Origin: Lachnospiraceae bacterium UBA5899
GTDB lineage: Bacteria > Bacillota > Clostridia > Lachnospirales > Lachnospiraceae
NCBI GenBank assembly: GCA_002432425.1
Contig: DJEL01000049.1
Location: forward strand, 1 to 6,203
DNA: 6,203 nucleotides
Direction of reading: 5' to 3'
Notes under the pieces: model-generated
Database searches by the model: none
What the model saw: the letters and a program-made list of their open reading frames with translations, nothing else
What the model was told of the DNA's origin: nothing
Part shown: positions 1 to 5,402 of the stretch, piece after piece
Numbering within the stretch: position 1 is the stretch's first letter
How the letters are laid out: each line of letters starts with the position of its first letter
Made by a program: the position numbers and the translations under genes

Positions 1-1
1 G

Positions 2-158
2 TATTTTAAGTATACAATAAACAACGAATGCTTGGATTAGAATTCAGGGGGAAGAAAAGCCGGTTCATCCGGATAGTGCTATCATATATAGAAAAGGAAC
101 ACCGCAATTTTACAGAACGGATTGTGGAAATTATGTAAATCATTTTTTACATTTTGAT
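2..158 (+). pseudogene. Upstream cupin-domain part of the AraC-family gene, apparently frameshifted
   Basis: In the frame of the downstream regulator, codons from 21 to 158 are all open and read like the sensor (cupin) domain of AraC-family proteins: GEEKPVHPDSAIIYRKGT followed by PQFYRTDCGNYVNHFLHF. This frame holds no ATG, GTG or TTG and is closed by TAA at 18-20. The frame beginning at position 2 instead reads YFKYTINNE, also plausible for this domain, but it meets TAG at 38-40. One extra base (or two missing bases) between about 18 and 40 would join the two. What is seen is the open frame and the stops; the shared origin with the downstream ORF is inferred. A sequencing error is an alternative explanation. 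The true start must lie left of the window. Confidence 0.55.
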
Positions 159-713
159 ATGGAGAATGACCAGACGGATGAATTTTTAAAATATGATACA
201 CTCCTTACGATAAACAATGTAGAGAATGTGGAAGAAATTTTACGTATGATAAGCAGGGAACAGATGAATGTGTCTGAAAATAAAGATAAATATATGTCGT
301 TGCTTATAGATATGCTTTTGACGAAAATATCAGAAACAAAAATAAAAAAAGAACAGTCTATACATAAAAAATATGACTCCGAACTTGAAAAACTTAGGGC
401 TGAAATATACAGTAATCCTGAAAACTTTCAATCAATTTTACAGATGGCCGCATATGCAAACTTAAGTAAATCCTACTTTCAACAGCTTTATAAAAAGAAA
501 TTCGGTATAAGCTGCTATGATGATTTGCTATCTGCAAAAATAAAAACAGCACAATATTATTTAACAGAAACAAATCTAACTATAAAAGAAATATCCGTAT
601 TGTGTGGGTACGAAAATGATATTTCTTTTATGCATTGTTTTAAGAATAGATTGCATATAACACCAAGCGAATACAGAAAGAAAAAATTGAATTATTTCCA
701 CTCAGAAGAATAA
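159..713 (+). CDS. AraC-family transcriptional regulator, C-terminal part with the DNA-binding domain
   Basis: This is a DNA-binding transcription factor of the AraC/XylS family. Numbered from the ATG at 159 (184 aa), residues about 75-176 form the double helix-turn-helix domain. The first HTH lies around 91-113 (ILQMAAYANLSKSYFQQLYK) and the second around 140-163 (LTIKEISVLCGYENDISFMH), with the usual family ending ITPSEYRKKK. Family members are usually about 270-300 aa with an N-terminal cupin that senses a ligand, often a sugar. Here the ATG has no Shine-Dalgarno sequence before it, and cupin-like codons continue upstream in frame to 21, so 159 is probably not the natural start and the gene looks frameshifted. 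The region is clearly more AT-rich than the transporter genes, which may mean a different origin. It converges on the LysM gene and overlaps its end by 22 bp. The target genes and ligand cannot be told from this window. Confidence 0.8.
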   Translation: MENDQTDEFLKYDTLLTINNVENVEEILRMISREQMNVSENKDKYMSLLIDMLLTKISETKIKKEQSIHKKYDSELEKLRAEIYSNPENFQSILQMAAYANLSKSYFQQLYKKKFGISCYDDLLSAKIKTAQYYLTETNLTIKEISVLCGYENDISFMHCFKNRLHITPSEYRKKKLNYFHSEE

Positions 714-1075
714 TAAGGAACGACCAAATAGCTTCCGGCATCAATGGAAGCATCTTCGGACAGGTGGTTAATCTGACGTACTTCGGAGATGTATTCTTCC
801 AATGTATAATGCTCGTCCATGTACTCTCCTGCTATGGAGGTAAGGGTATCGCCGTAGGCAACGGAAATGCTGGTGTAATATTTATAACTCTGCTCTGCGT
901 CCGCAGTATGTGCGGAGGAAATCAGTGTATGGGTGCCGGTGGCAATGATGACCGCCAGACAGAGGGCTGTTGCAAGACCAAACAGACGTCTGCGAATCTG
1001 GCGCTGTCTGTTTAACTTATAGCGGCGGCTTCTTTCTTCACTTCTTTTAACGGCTTCGTATACTCTTTTGTCCAT
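692..1075 (-). CDS. yneA: LysM-domain membrane protein, YneA-type SOS cell-division suppressor
   Basis: The protein is 127 aa from the ATG at 1075-1073. It has a very basic cytoplasmic N-terminus (residues 1-30, many Arg/Lys), one membrane segment at about 31-53 (LFGLATALCLAVIIATG) and an extracellular LysM module at about 66-121 (YTSISVAYGDTLTSIAGEY and IDAGSYLVVPYY), which should bind peptidoglycan. YneA of Bacillus has this architecture and blocks division during the SOS response; it too lies divergent from lexA. The start at 1075 is chosen because AAGGTGA (1087-1081) sits 5 nt upstream. In-frame ATGs at 1159 and 1099 lack a ribosome site and would add an unlikely 28- or 8-residue extension. 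A consensus promoter with LexA boxes precedes it. The LysM and membrane calls are strong; the YneA function rests on architecture and context, as sequence identity could not be measured. Confidence 0.8.
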   Translation of the reverse strand: MDKRVYEAVKRSEERSRRYKLNRQRQIRRRLFGLATALCLAVIIATGTHTLISSAHTADAEQSYKYYTSISVAYGDTLTSIAGEYMDEHYTLEEYISEVRQINHLSEDASIDAGSYLVVPYYSSEWK

Positions 1076-1080
1076 GATAA

Positions 1081-1087
1081 TCACCTT
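1081..1087 (-). promoter_or_regulatory. Ribosome binding site that fixes the yneA start
   Basis: The minus strand reads AAGGTGA, 5 nt before the ATG at 1075-1073. The two upstream in-frame ATGs (1159 and 1099) have no comparable site, so this decides the start. Confidence 0.75.
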
Positions 1088-1100
1088 TCTGCTTTCCATA

Positions 1101-1146
1101 TATATGGCATATATTGTATGTGGTTTACATTGTATATGGCATATAT
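1101..1146. repeat. 14-bp direct repeats in the yneA leader
   Basis: TATATGGCATATAT occurs at 1101-1114 and again, identically, at 1133-1146, with starts 32 bp apart. The intervening bases contain the partial inverted element GTATGT/ACAT. The repeats fall in the untranslated leader of yneA (about 150 nt between the predicted transcription start near 1228 and the ATG at 1075) and could pair into an AU-rich hairpin such as CCATATA with TATATGG. No function is known; this may be low-complexity AT sequence. Confidence 0.6.
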
Positions 1147-1197
1147 GATTTCCGTACATGCCTGTATGCTTTTGAATGATGAAATAAATTCATAAAT

Positions 1198-1225
1198 TGA
1201 ATATATGTTCGGGAACATTTGTTCT
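1198..1225. promoter_or_regulatory. Pair of abutting LexA operator sites downstream of the yneA start point
   Basis: Site A (1198-1211) reads CGAACATATATTCA on the minus strand. Site B (1212-1225) contains GAACATTTGTTC, with perfect GAAC/GTTC half-sites. Both resemble the Firmicute (Bacillus DinR/LexA) box CGAACRNRYGTTYC. The two are directly adjacent, with centres 14 bp apart, and share the palindrome ATGTTCGGGAACAT (1205-1218). They lie at about +3 to +31 of the predicted yneA transcript, where bound LexA would block transcription. Confidence 0.75.
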
Positions 1226-1234
1226 CATAGATGC

Positions 1235-1263
1235 ATTATAGCGAACATACATTCTTATGTCAA
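1235..1263 (-). promoter_or_regulatory. yneA promoter, perfect sigma-A consensus
   Basis: On the minus strand, the -35 TTGACA (1263-1258) and the -10 TATAAT (1240-1235) both match consensus exactly and are separated by 17 bp. Transcription would start near 1228. AT-rich sequence precedes the -35. A LexA box fills the spacer, so such a strong promoter would be held off until SOS induction. Confidence 0.85.
1242..1255. promoter_or_regulatory. LexA operator inside the yneA promoter spacer
   Basis: CGAACATACATTCT matches CGAACRNRYGTTYC except for one base in the right half-site and the last base. It lies wholly between the -35 and -10 elements of yneA, a position that would directly exclude RNA polymerase. 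Confidence 0.7.
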
Positions 1264-1282
1264 TAGATTTTCTTAAAAAAAG

Positions 1283-1309
1283 CGAACATATTTTCTGAAT
1301 ATATGTTTG
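1283..1309. promoter_or_regulatory. Pair of LexA operator-like sites at the lexA promoter
   Basis: Site D (1283-1296) reads CGAACATATTTTCT on the plus strand. Site E (1296-1309) reads CAAACATATATTCA on the minus strand and differs from site A of the yneA side at one base only. Together they form an imperfect 31-bp palindrome, 1281-1311, centred on 1296, with outer arms AGCGAACATAT and ATATGTTTGCT. Site E overlaps the lexA -35, which fits LexA autoregulation. Each site has one degenerate half, so each may bind more weakly than site B. Confidence 0.65.
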
Positions 1310-1335
1310 CTTTTTAAAAGCTACTATGCTATACT
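1307..1335 (+). promoter_or_regulatory. lexA promoter with extended -10
   Basis: The -35 is TTGCTT (1307-1312) and the -10 is TATACT (1330-1335), spaced 17 bp. TG at 1327-1328 gives an extended -10. The transcription start would be near 1342, leaving a leader of about 52 nt before the ATG at 1394. The LexA-like site E overlaps the -35. Confidence 0.75.
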
Positions 1336-1381
1336 GAATACATCATAGAAACGCAACAGATATGAAATTCAGATAGAGCTT

Positions 1382-1387
1382 GGGAGG
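1382..1387 (+). promoter_or_regulatory. Ribosome binding site that fixes the lexA start
   Basis: GGGAGG ends directly against the first ATG (1388), leaving no room for initiation there, but lies 6 nt before the second ATG (1394). The second ATG is therefore the likely start. Confidence 0.75.
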
Positions 1388-1393
1388 ATGCTT

Positions 1394-2011
1394 ATGGCAC
1401 AGGGAAAGATTTCGGCAAAGCAGAAAGAGATTTTAGAGTATATTAAGGATGAAATATTAAAAAGAGGTTATCCGCCCGCAGTACGGGAAATCTGCGATGC
1501 GGTCAATTTGAAATCCACCTCTTCTGTCCACTCTCACCTGGAGACGCTGGAAAAGAACGGATATATCAGAAGAGACCCGACTAAGCCCCGCGCCATTGAA
1601 ATCTGCGATGACAGCTTCCAAATGGTTCGCAAGGAAATGGTAAATATCCCGGTTGTAGGTCAGGTGGCTGCCGGTATTCCTATTTTAGCAGAGGAAAATA
1701 TTGAAAGCTACTTTCCTATTCCGGCGGAGGTTGTTCCTTCCGGTACTTCCTTTATCTTAAAGGTAAAGGGCGATTCCATGATTAACGTGGGCATTTTCAG
1801 CGGCGACCAGATTTTTGTAGAAGCATGCAATACGGCTCACAACGGCGATTTGGTAGTTGCTATGATTGACGATTCCGCTACGGTCAAGACCTTCTATAAA
1901 GAAGACGGTCATATCAGATTGCAGCCGGAAAACGACACGATGGACCCTATTATCGTAGATGACTGCACGATTGTGGGCAAGGTATTTGGTGTCTTCCGTC
2001 TTTATAAGTAA
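1394..2011 (+). CDS. lexA: LexA, SOS-response repressor and self-cleaving protease
   Basis: LexA represses DNA-damage genes and cleaves itself when activated RecA filaments form. The protein is 205 aa from the ATG at 1394, the usual family length. Residues about 1-65 are the winged-helix DNA-binding domain (ISAKQKEILEYIKDE, then YPPAVREICDAVNLKSTSSV with the recognition helix, and LEKNGYIRRD). The cleavage bond is Ala93-Gly94 in QVAAGIPIL. The S24-type protease domain follows, with catalytic Ser128 in KGDSMI and Lys165 in SATVKTF. All key residues are present, so the protein should be functional. The start at 1394 is preferred over 1388 because of ribosome-site spacing. It is transcribed divergently from yneA, and LexA-like boxes at its own promoter point to autoregulation. 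A stem-loop terminator follows 86 bp after the stop. Confidence 0.97.
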   Translation: MAQGKISAKQKEILEYIKDEILKRGYPPAVREICDAVNLKSTSSVHSHLETLEKNGYIRRDPTKPRAIEICDDSFQMVRKEMVNIPVVGQVAAGIPILAEENIESYFPIPAEVVPSGTSFILKVKGDSMINVGIFSGDQIFVEACNTAHNGDLVVAMIDDSATVKTFYKEDGHIRLQPENDTMDPIIVDDCTIVGKVFGVFRLYK

Positions 2012-2096
2012 TTTGGAAAGTGTAAGGTTCTTAAAATAAAAAGCAGGAAGCTCGAACGCTGATTGCAAATAGTACTTTATAAAAAAGAAAATTATT

Positions 2097-2134
2097 AAAA
2101 AAGCAGGTTCGCCGAAGAGAAAACCTGCTTTTTT
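2097..2134. terminator. Bidirectional intrinsic terminator between lexA and the liv operon
   Basis: The stem GCAGGTT (2103-2109) pairs with AACCTGC (2122-2128) around a 12-nt loop. A6 on the left (2097-2102) and T6 on the right (2129-2134) extend it and give a U-tract in either direction. It lies 86 bp past the lexA stop and 65 bp past the stop of the converging kinase-like gene, so it can end both transcripts. Confidence 0.88.
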
Positions 2135-2154
2135 AATACGCTGAACCAGCTTTT

Positions 2155-2190
2155 ATAATACCTGGTATGTTCTTTTTAATAAGGTATTAT
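2155..2190. repeat. Inverted repeat downstream of the kinase-like gene
   Basis: ATAATACC (2155-2162) and GGTATTAT (2183-2190) are perfect 8-bp arms around a 20-nt loop. A small nested palindrome, ATACCTGGTAT, lies at 2158-2168. It is just past the stop of the minus-strand operon but lacks a U-tract in that direction, so it is more likely a 3' stabilising hairpin, or chance, than a terminator. Confidence 0.4.
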
Positions 2191-2199
2191 GAATGATTT

Positions 2200-2826
2200 T
2201 TACTTAAAACGTACATCAATATAGGCCTTGATTTCTTCTACGCAGCGTTCAAATCCCAGCTTGGAGCTGTCTAAACACAAATCGTAGTTTCTGGCATCCG
2301 TCCATTCCCTGCCGGTGTGGTACTTATAGTAATCGGCTCTTGCTTTGTCGGTCCTGGCAATGAACTTCTCCAGCTCTTTTTCACACATGCTGTGCTTCTT
2401 GGTAGCCTGTTCCATGCAGAAATCCCTGGGAGCATGTATAAAGACGCTTAATACATTGTCGTAGTCTTTCAACACGAAATCCGCACATCTGCCGATAATC
2501 ACACAGGACTCTTCTTCTGCCAGTCCGCGGATAATTTTTGCCTGATAGTTGAACAGATTGTCGTTGGAGGTAAAATCGTCGCTTTCCGGACTGATAAGCT
2601 CTCCCTGGTAAACTTTTTTGGCAACCTTGTATAACAGATTGTTTTTAACCTTTTCATCTGCCTTGACAAACAGAGCCTCGTTAATGCCGCTCTCCTCGGA
2701 GGCAAGCTTTATCAGATCCTTATCATAGTAAGGAATATGCAGTTCCTCTGCCAGCATGGCTCCGATGGTTTTACCGCCGCTTCCGTACTGTCTTGCGATT
2801 GTGATGACAATATTTTTCTTTTCCAT
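2200..2826 (-). CDS. Cytidylate kinase-like family protein (P-loop NTPase)
   Basis: This 208-aa protein resembles the cytidylate-kinase-like family (PF13189) that is common in Clostridia. It starts with a beta strand and a P-loop variant, ITIARQYGSGGKTIG (GSGGKT at residues 15-20). Family-typical blocks follow: YYDKDLI (33-39), a probable nucleoside-binding IIGRCADFVL (110-119), an Arg/Lys-rich lid-like stretch TDKARADYYKYHTGREW (159-175) and YDLCLDSS (181-188). The P-loop differs from that of true Cmk, which has GPAGAGKS, so dCMP/CMP kinase activity should not be assumed. AAAGGGG lies 7 nt before the ATG. It is the last gene of the liv operon, 17 bp after livF. Its substrate is unknown; phosphorylation of a nucleotide or other small molecule is an inference. 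Confidence 0.85.
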   Translation of the reverse strand: MEKKNIVITIARQYGSGGKTIGAMLAEELHIPYYDKDLIKLASEESGINEALFVKADEKVKNNLLYKVAKKVYQGELISPESDDFTSNDNLFNYQAKIIRGLAEEESCVIIGRCADFVLKDYDNVLSVFIHAPRDFCMEQATKKHSMCEKELEKFIARTDKARADYYKYHTGREWTDARNYDLCLDSSKLGFERCVEEIKAYIDVRFK

Positions 2827-2843
2827 ACCCTGACCCCTTTCTA

Positions 2844-3554
2844 TTATTCTCCTAAATATGCTTTCTTGATGGAATCGTTGTTGAGAAGCTCGGACGCCTT
2901 GCCCTCCAGTACGATGTTTCCTGTTTCCAGCACGTAGGCTCTGTCGGCAATGGACAATGCTTTCTTTGCATTCTGTTCTACTAAAAGAACGGTGGTGCCG
3001 CTTTTGCTGACTTCTTCGATGATATCGAATATCTCGTTTACAAAGATAGGTGAAAGACCCATGGAAGGCTCATCCATCAGAATAATCTGCGGATGGGACA
3101 TCAGAGCACGGCCCATGGCAAGCATCTGCTGTTCACCGCCGGAAAGGGTTCCGGCAAGCTGGTTCTTACGTTCCTTCAGTCTGGGGAAACGGGTATAGAC
3201 CATTTCCAGGGTTTCGGTTATTTCTGTCTTATCCTTACGGGTGTAGGCACCTAATTTCAGGTTCTGTAAAACCGTCATATTGGCAAAAACACGTCTGCCT
3301 TCTGGCACATGGGCAATTCCCAGGGATACAATTTTGTGACCGGGCATTCTTGTGATGTCCTTGCCTTCATAGGTAACGGAACCGCTGTCTGCATTGAGCA
3401 AACCGGTTATGGTATGAAGAATGGTCGTTTTACCGGCACCGTTGGCACCGATTAAAGCAATGACCTCTCCCTTGTTTACTTCAAAGGATATGCCCTTGAT
3501 TGCCTGAATCATTCCGTATGAAACTTTCAAATCTTTAATTTCCAACATAGCCAT
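2844..3554 (-). CDS. livF: Branched-chain amino-acid ABC transporter ATPase LivF
   Basis: LivF is one of two cytoplasmic ATPases that drive uptake of leucine, isoleucine, valine and related amino acids. At 236 aa it has the usual family length. Visible motifs are Walker A GANGAGKT (36-43), the LivF-typical HVPEGRRVF (82-90) in the Q-loop region, the signature LSGGEQQ (137-143), Walker B IILMDEP (157-163, Glu162) and the D-loop SMGLSP. The switch position reads VEQNA, with Gln194 where LivG has His; this is normal for LivF. The ending KAYLGE is also typical. GGAGG lies 8 nt before the ATG, immediately after the livG stop (13-bp gap). Alternative HAAT systems carry urea or other amides; the motifs alone do not exclude these, but the urea-specific gene context is absent. 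Confidence 0.95.
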   Translation of the reverse strand: MAMLEIKDLKVSYGMIQAIKGISFEVNKGEVIALIGANGAGKTTILHTITGLLNADSGSVTYEGKDITRMPGHKIVSLGIAHVPEGRRVFANMTVLQNLKLGAYTRKDKTEITETLEMVYTRFPRLKERKNQLAGTLSGGEQQMLAMGRALMSHPQIILMDEPSMGLSPIFVNEIFDIIEEVSKSGTTVLLVEQNAKKALSIADRAYVLETGNIVLEGKASELLNNDSIKKAYLGE

Positions 3555-3567
3555 TGCAGTGTCCTCC

Positions 3568-4326
3568 TTATTCCCCTAAATATGCCTTGATAACTTCGGG
3601 GTTATTCAATACATCAGAGGTTTTGCCCTGACATAAAACGCGGCCGAAATTCAGTACGGTCAGCTCTTCACAGATACCAGAAACCAGCTTCATATCGTGC
3701 TCAATAAGAAGAATGGTCATGTCAAAATTCTTCTGTACGAAGCGGATGGTATCCATAAGCTCCTGGGTTTCGTTCGGGTTCATGCCAGCAGCCGGTTCAT
3801 CCAGTAAAAGAAGCTTGGGATTGGTGGCAAGCGCTCTCGCTATCTCCAACTTACGCTGTTTGCCGTAAGGGAGGTTGGAGGCTAAAAAGTCCTTTTCCTT
3901 ATCCAAATCAAATACTTTTAATAAGGACATGGCTTTTTCGTTCATTTCCTTCTCTACCTTACGGTACTTCGGCAAACGTAAAATGCCGGTCAGAAGGGAA
4001 TAATGATACTGGTTGTGAAGACCTACCTTAACATTGTCGATTACGGACAAGTCCTTGAACAGACGGATGTTCTGGAAAGTTCTTGCAATACCGTCCTGGT
4101 TGATTTCGATGTTTTTGCGGCCGGTAATATCCTTACCGTCCAGACGGATAATACCCTCATTAGGCTTGTAAACGCCGGTAAGCAGGTTGAACACGGTGGT
4201 TTTTCCGGCGCCGTTGGGACCTATCAGACCGTATAACTGTCCTTTTTCAATATGAAGATTAAAATCATCAACGGCTCTCAGACCGCCAAAGGAGATGCTT
4301 AAATTCTGTACTTCCAGTAATGCCAT
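3568..4326 (-). CDS. livG: Branched-chain amino-acid ABC transporter ATPase LivG
   Basis: This is the partner ATPase of LivF, 252 aa, normal for the family. Motifs in order are Walker A GPNGAGKT (36-43), Q-loop ARTFQNIRLF (Gln85), the LivG-type variant signature LPYGKQRKLEIARAL (152-166) in place of LSGGQ, Walker B LLLLDEP (172-178, catalytic Glu177), D-loop GMNP and switch His210 in LLIEHDM. The C-terminal ending AYLGE is shared with LivF. The start lies only 2 bp after the livM stop. Its AAGGAGG is inside the last livM codons, 10 nt before the ATG, so translation is probably coupled to livM. Confidence 0.95.
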   Translation of the reverse strand: MALLEVQNLSISFGGLRAVDDFNLHIEKGQLYGLIGPNGAGKTTVFNLLTGVYKPNEGIIRLDGKDITGRKNIEINQDGIARTFQNIRLFKDLSVIDNVKVGLHNQYHYSLLTGILRLPKYRKVEKEMNEKAMSLLKVFDLDKEKDFLASNLPYGKQRKLEIARALATNPKLLLLDEPAAGMNPNETQELMDTIRFVQKNFDMTILLIEHDMKLVSGICEELTVLNFGRVLCQGKTSDVLNNPEVIKAYLGE

Positions 4327-4328
4327 AA

Positions 4329-5390
4329 TTATTTCGCCTCCTTACGCTTGGGGAAATGGAACTTCGCCAGCATTTTCTTTTTCCAGTTCTGCGCCTTGGG
4401 GCTCCAGTTAAAGAGCATCATGACAATCAGGACAATGGCGTAAACCAGCATTCTGTACTGGGACATGAAACGCAGAAGCTCGGGAAGCAGTGTCAGAACA
4501 GTAGCTGCGATAATGGAACCGCGGATGCTGCCGATACCGCCAAGCACTACGAATACCAAAATCATAATGGATAAGTTGTAGTCAAATACGCTGGAGCTCA
4601 TGTTACCGTAGCTGTGAACATAGAAAGCACCTGCCATACCAGCTAAAGCGGCGGAAATGGTGAATGCCATCAGCTTATATTTGGAAACATGGATGCCGAC
4701 CGACTCGGCTGCAATCTGGTTGTCACGGATGGACATGATGGCACGGCCGTCCCTTGACTGGATAAGATGCAGAACGATGAACAGGGTCAGCAGGATTAAA
4801 ATGGCGCCGATGGTAAAGTTGGCGTCCTGCGGCATGCCGGTAACACCCTGCGCACCTTTTACTATAACCGTACCGCTGTCGGAAAGTCCCAGGGAAATGG
4901 TATCTTTGGTGGACATATGCACACCGTTTTCATCCACACCGAGGAACAGGATATTGAACAGATTCTTGATGATTTCACCGAAGGCAAGGGTTACGATTGC
5001 CAGATAGTCCCCCTTTAATCTAAGAACGGGCATGCCGATTAAAAATCCTATAATACCGGCGCTGACGGCACCGATAATCAGAGCCAGTAAGAAACGTAAG
5101 GGGCTGAAGGTAATCACATCTTTCATGGAAATGGAAAAGATGGCGCCAAGGAATGCTCCCACGCACATGAAGCCTGCATGACCGAGGCTTAATTCACCTA
5201 AAATACCAACGGTTAAGTTTAAGGAAATTGCCATGATAATGTAGGTGCATACGGATACCAGCATACCCTGCAGATGATAGGACAATGCGCCTGCGGCAAT
5301 CAAAATCTGCACTGCAATATAGGCAGCTACCACGATGGCATAGGTGATGAGGTTGTTTTTTGTCTGTTTGTTCAATGCTAATTTTTTCAT
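4329..5390 (-). CDS. livM: Branched-chain amino-acid ABC transporter permease LivM
   Basis: LivM is one of the two membrane subunits forming the translocation channel. The 353-aa product has a short basic N-terminus and multiple membrane segments, for example near 14-33, 42-66, 74-88, 99-119, 192-210, 241-258 and 272-290. The family motif GELSLGHAGFM lies at 65-75 and the ATPase-coupling loop RAIMSIRDNQIAAESVGI at 216-233. The loop at about 150-178 (GVDENGVHMSTKDTISLG and on) before the family block GAQGVTGMP seems longer than in many LivM proteins and probably lies outside the membrane. The C-terminus is strongly basic. AGGAGG lies 8 nt before the ATG, and the livH stop (TAG) overlaps this site, leaving a 12-bp gap. 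Confidence 0.94.
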   Translation of the reverse strand: MKKLALNKQTKNNLITYAIVVAAYIAVQILIAAGALSYHLQGMLVSVCTYIIMAISLNLTVGILGELSLGHAGFMCVGAFLGAIFSISMKDVITFSPLRFLLALIIGAVSAGIIGFLIGMPVLRLKGDYLAIVTLAFGEIIKNLFNILFLGVDENGVHMSTKDTISLGLSDSGTVIVKGAQGVTGMPQDANFTIGAILILLTLFIVLHLIQSRDGRAIMSIRDNQIAAESVGIHVSKYKLMAFTISAALAGMAGAFYVHSYGNMSSSVFDYNLSIMILVFVVLGGIGSIRGSIIAATVLTLLPELLRFMSQYRMLVYAIVLIVMMLFNWSPKAQNWKKKMLAKFHFPKRKEAK

Positions 5391-5402
5391 ACTGCTCTCC
5401 TC

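Noticed and set aside
764..1015. 83-residue plus-strand open frame
   Set aside because: It is antisense to the LysM gene, has no recognisable domain and is explained as a shadow of that gene.
1076..1159. Longer yneA reading frame starting at 1159
   Set aside because: The added 28 residues come from AT-rich repeat sequence, and neither upstream ATG has a proper ribosome site, while AAGGTGA fits the ATG at 1075.
2052..2065. CGAACGCTGATTGC as a further LexA box after lexA
   Set aside because: Only one half-site matches, and it lies downstream of the gene with no promoter nearby.
1757..2068. 103-residue minus-strand open frame opposite lexA
   Set aside because: It lies antisense over the well-supported LexA protease domain, and its product resembles no family I know.
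2844..3554. Missing switch histidine in LivF as a sign of an inactive ATPase
   Set aside because: Gln in the VEQNA block is usual for LivF proteins, and all other ATPase motifs are intact.
4657..5007. 116-residue plus-strand open frame inside livM
   Set aside because: It is antisense to a strongly conserved permease with no sign of its own ribosome site or domain. The other plus-strand frames at 2737, 2950, 4003, 4356, 5344 and 5794 are rejected for the same reason.
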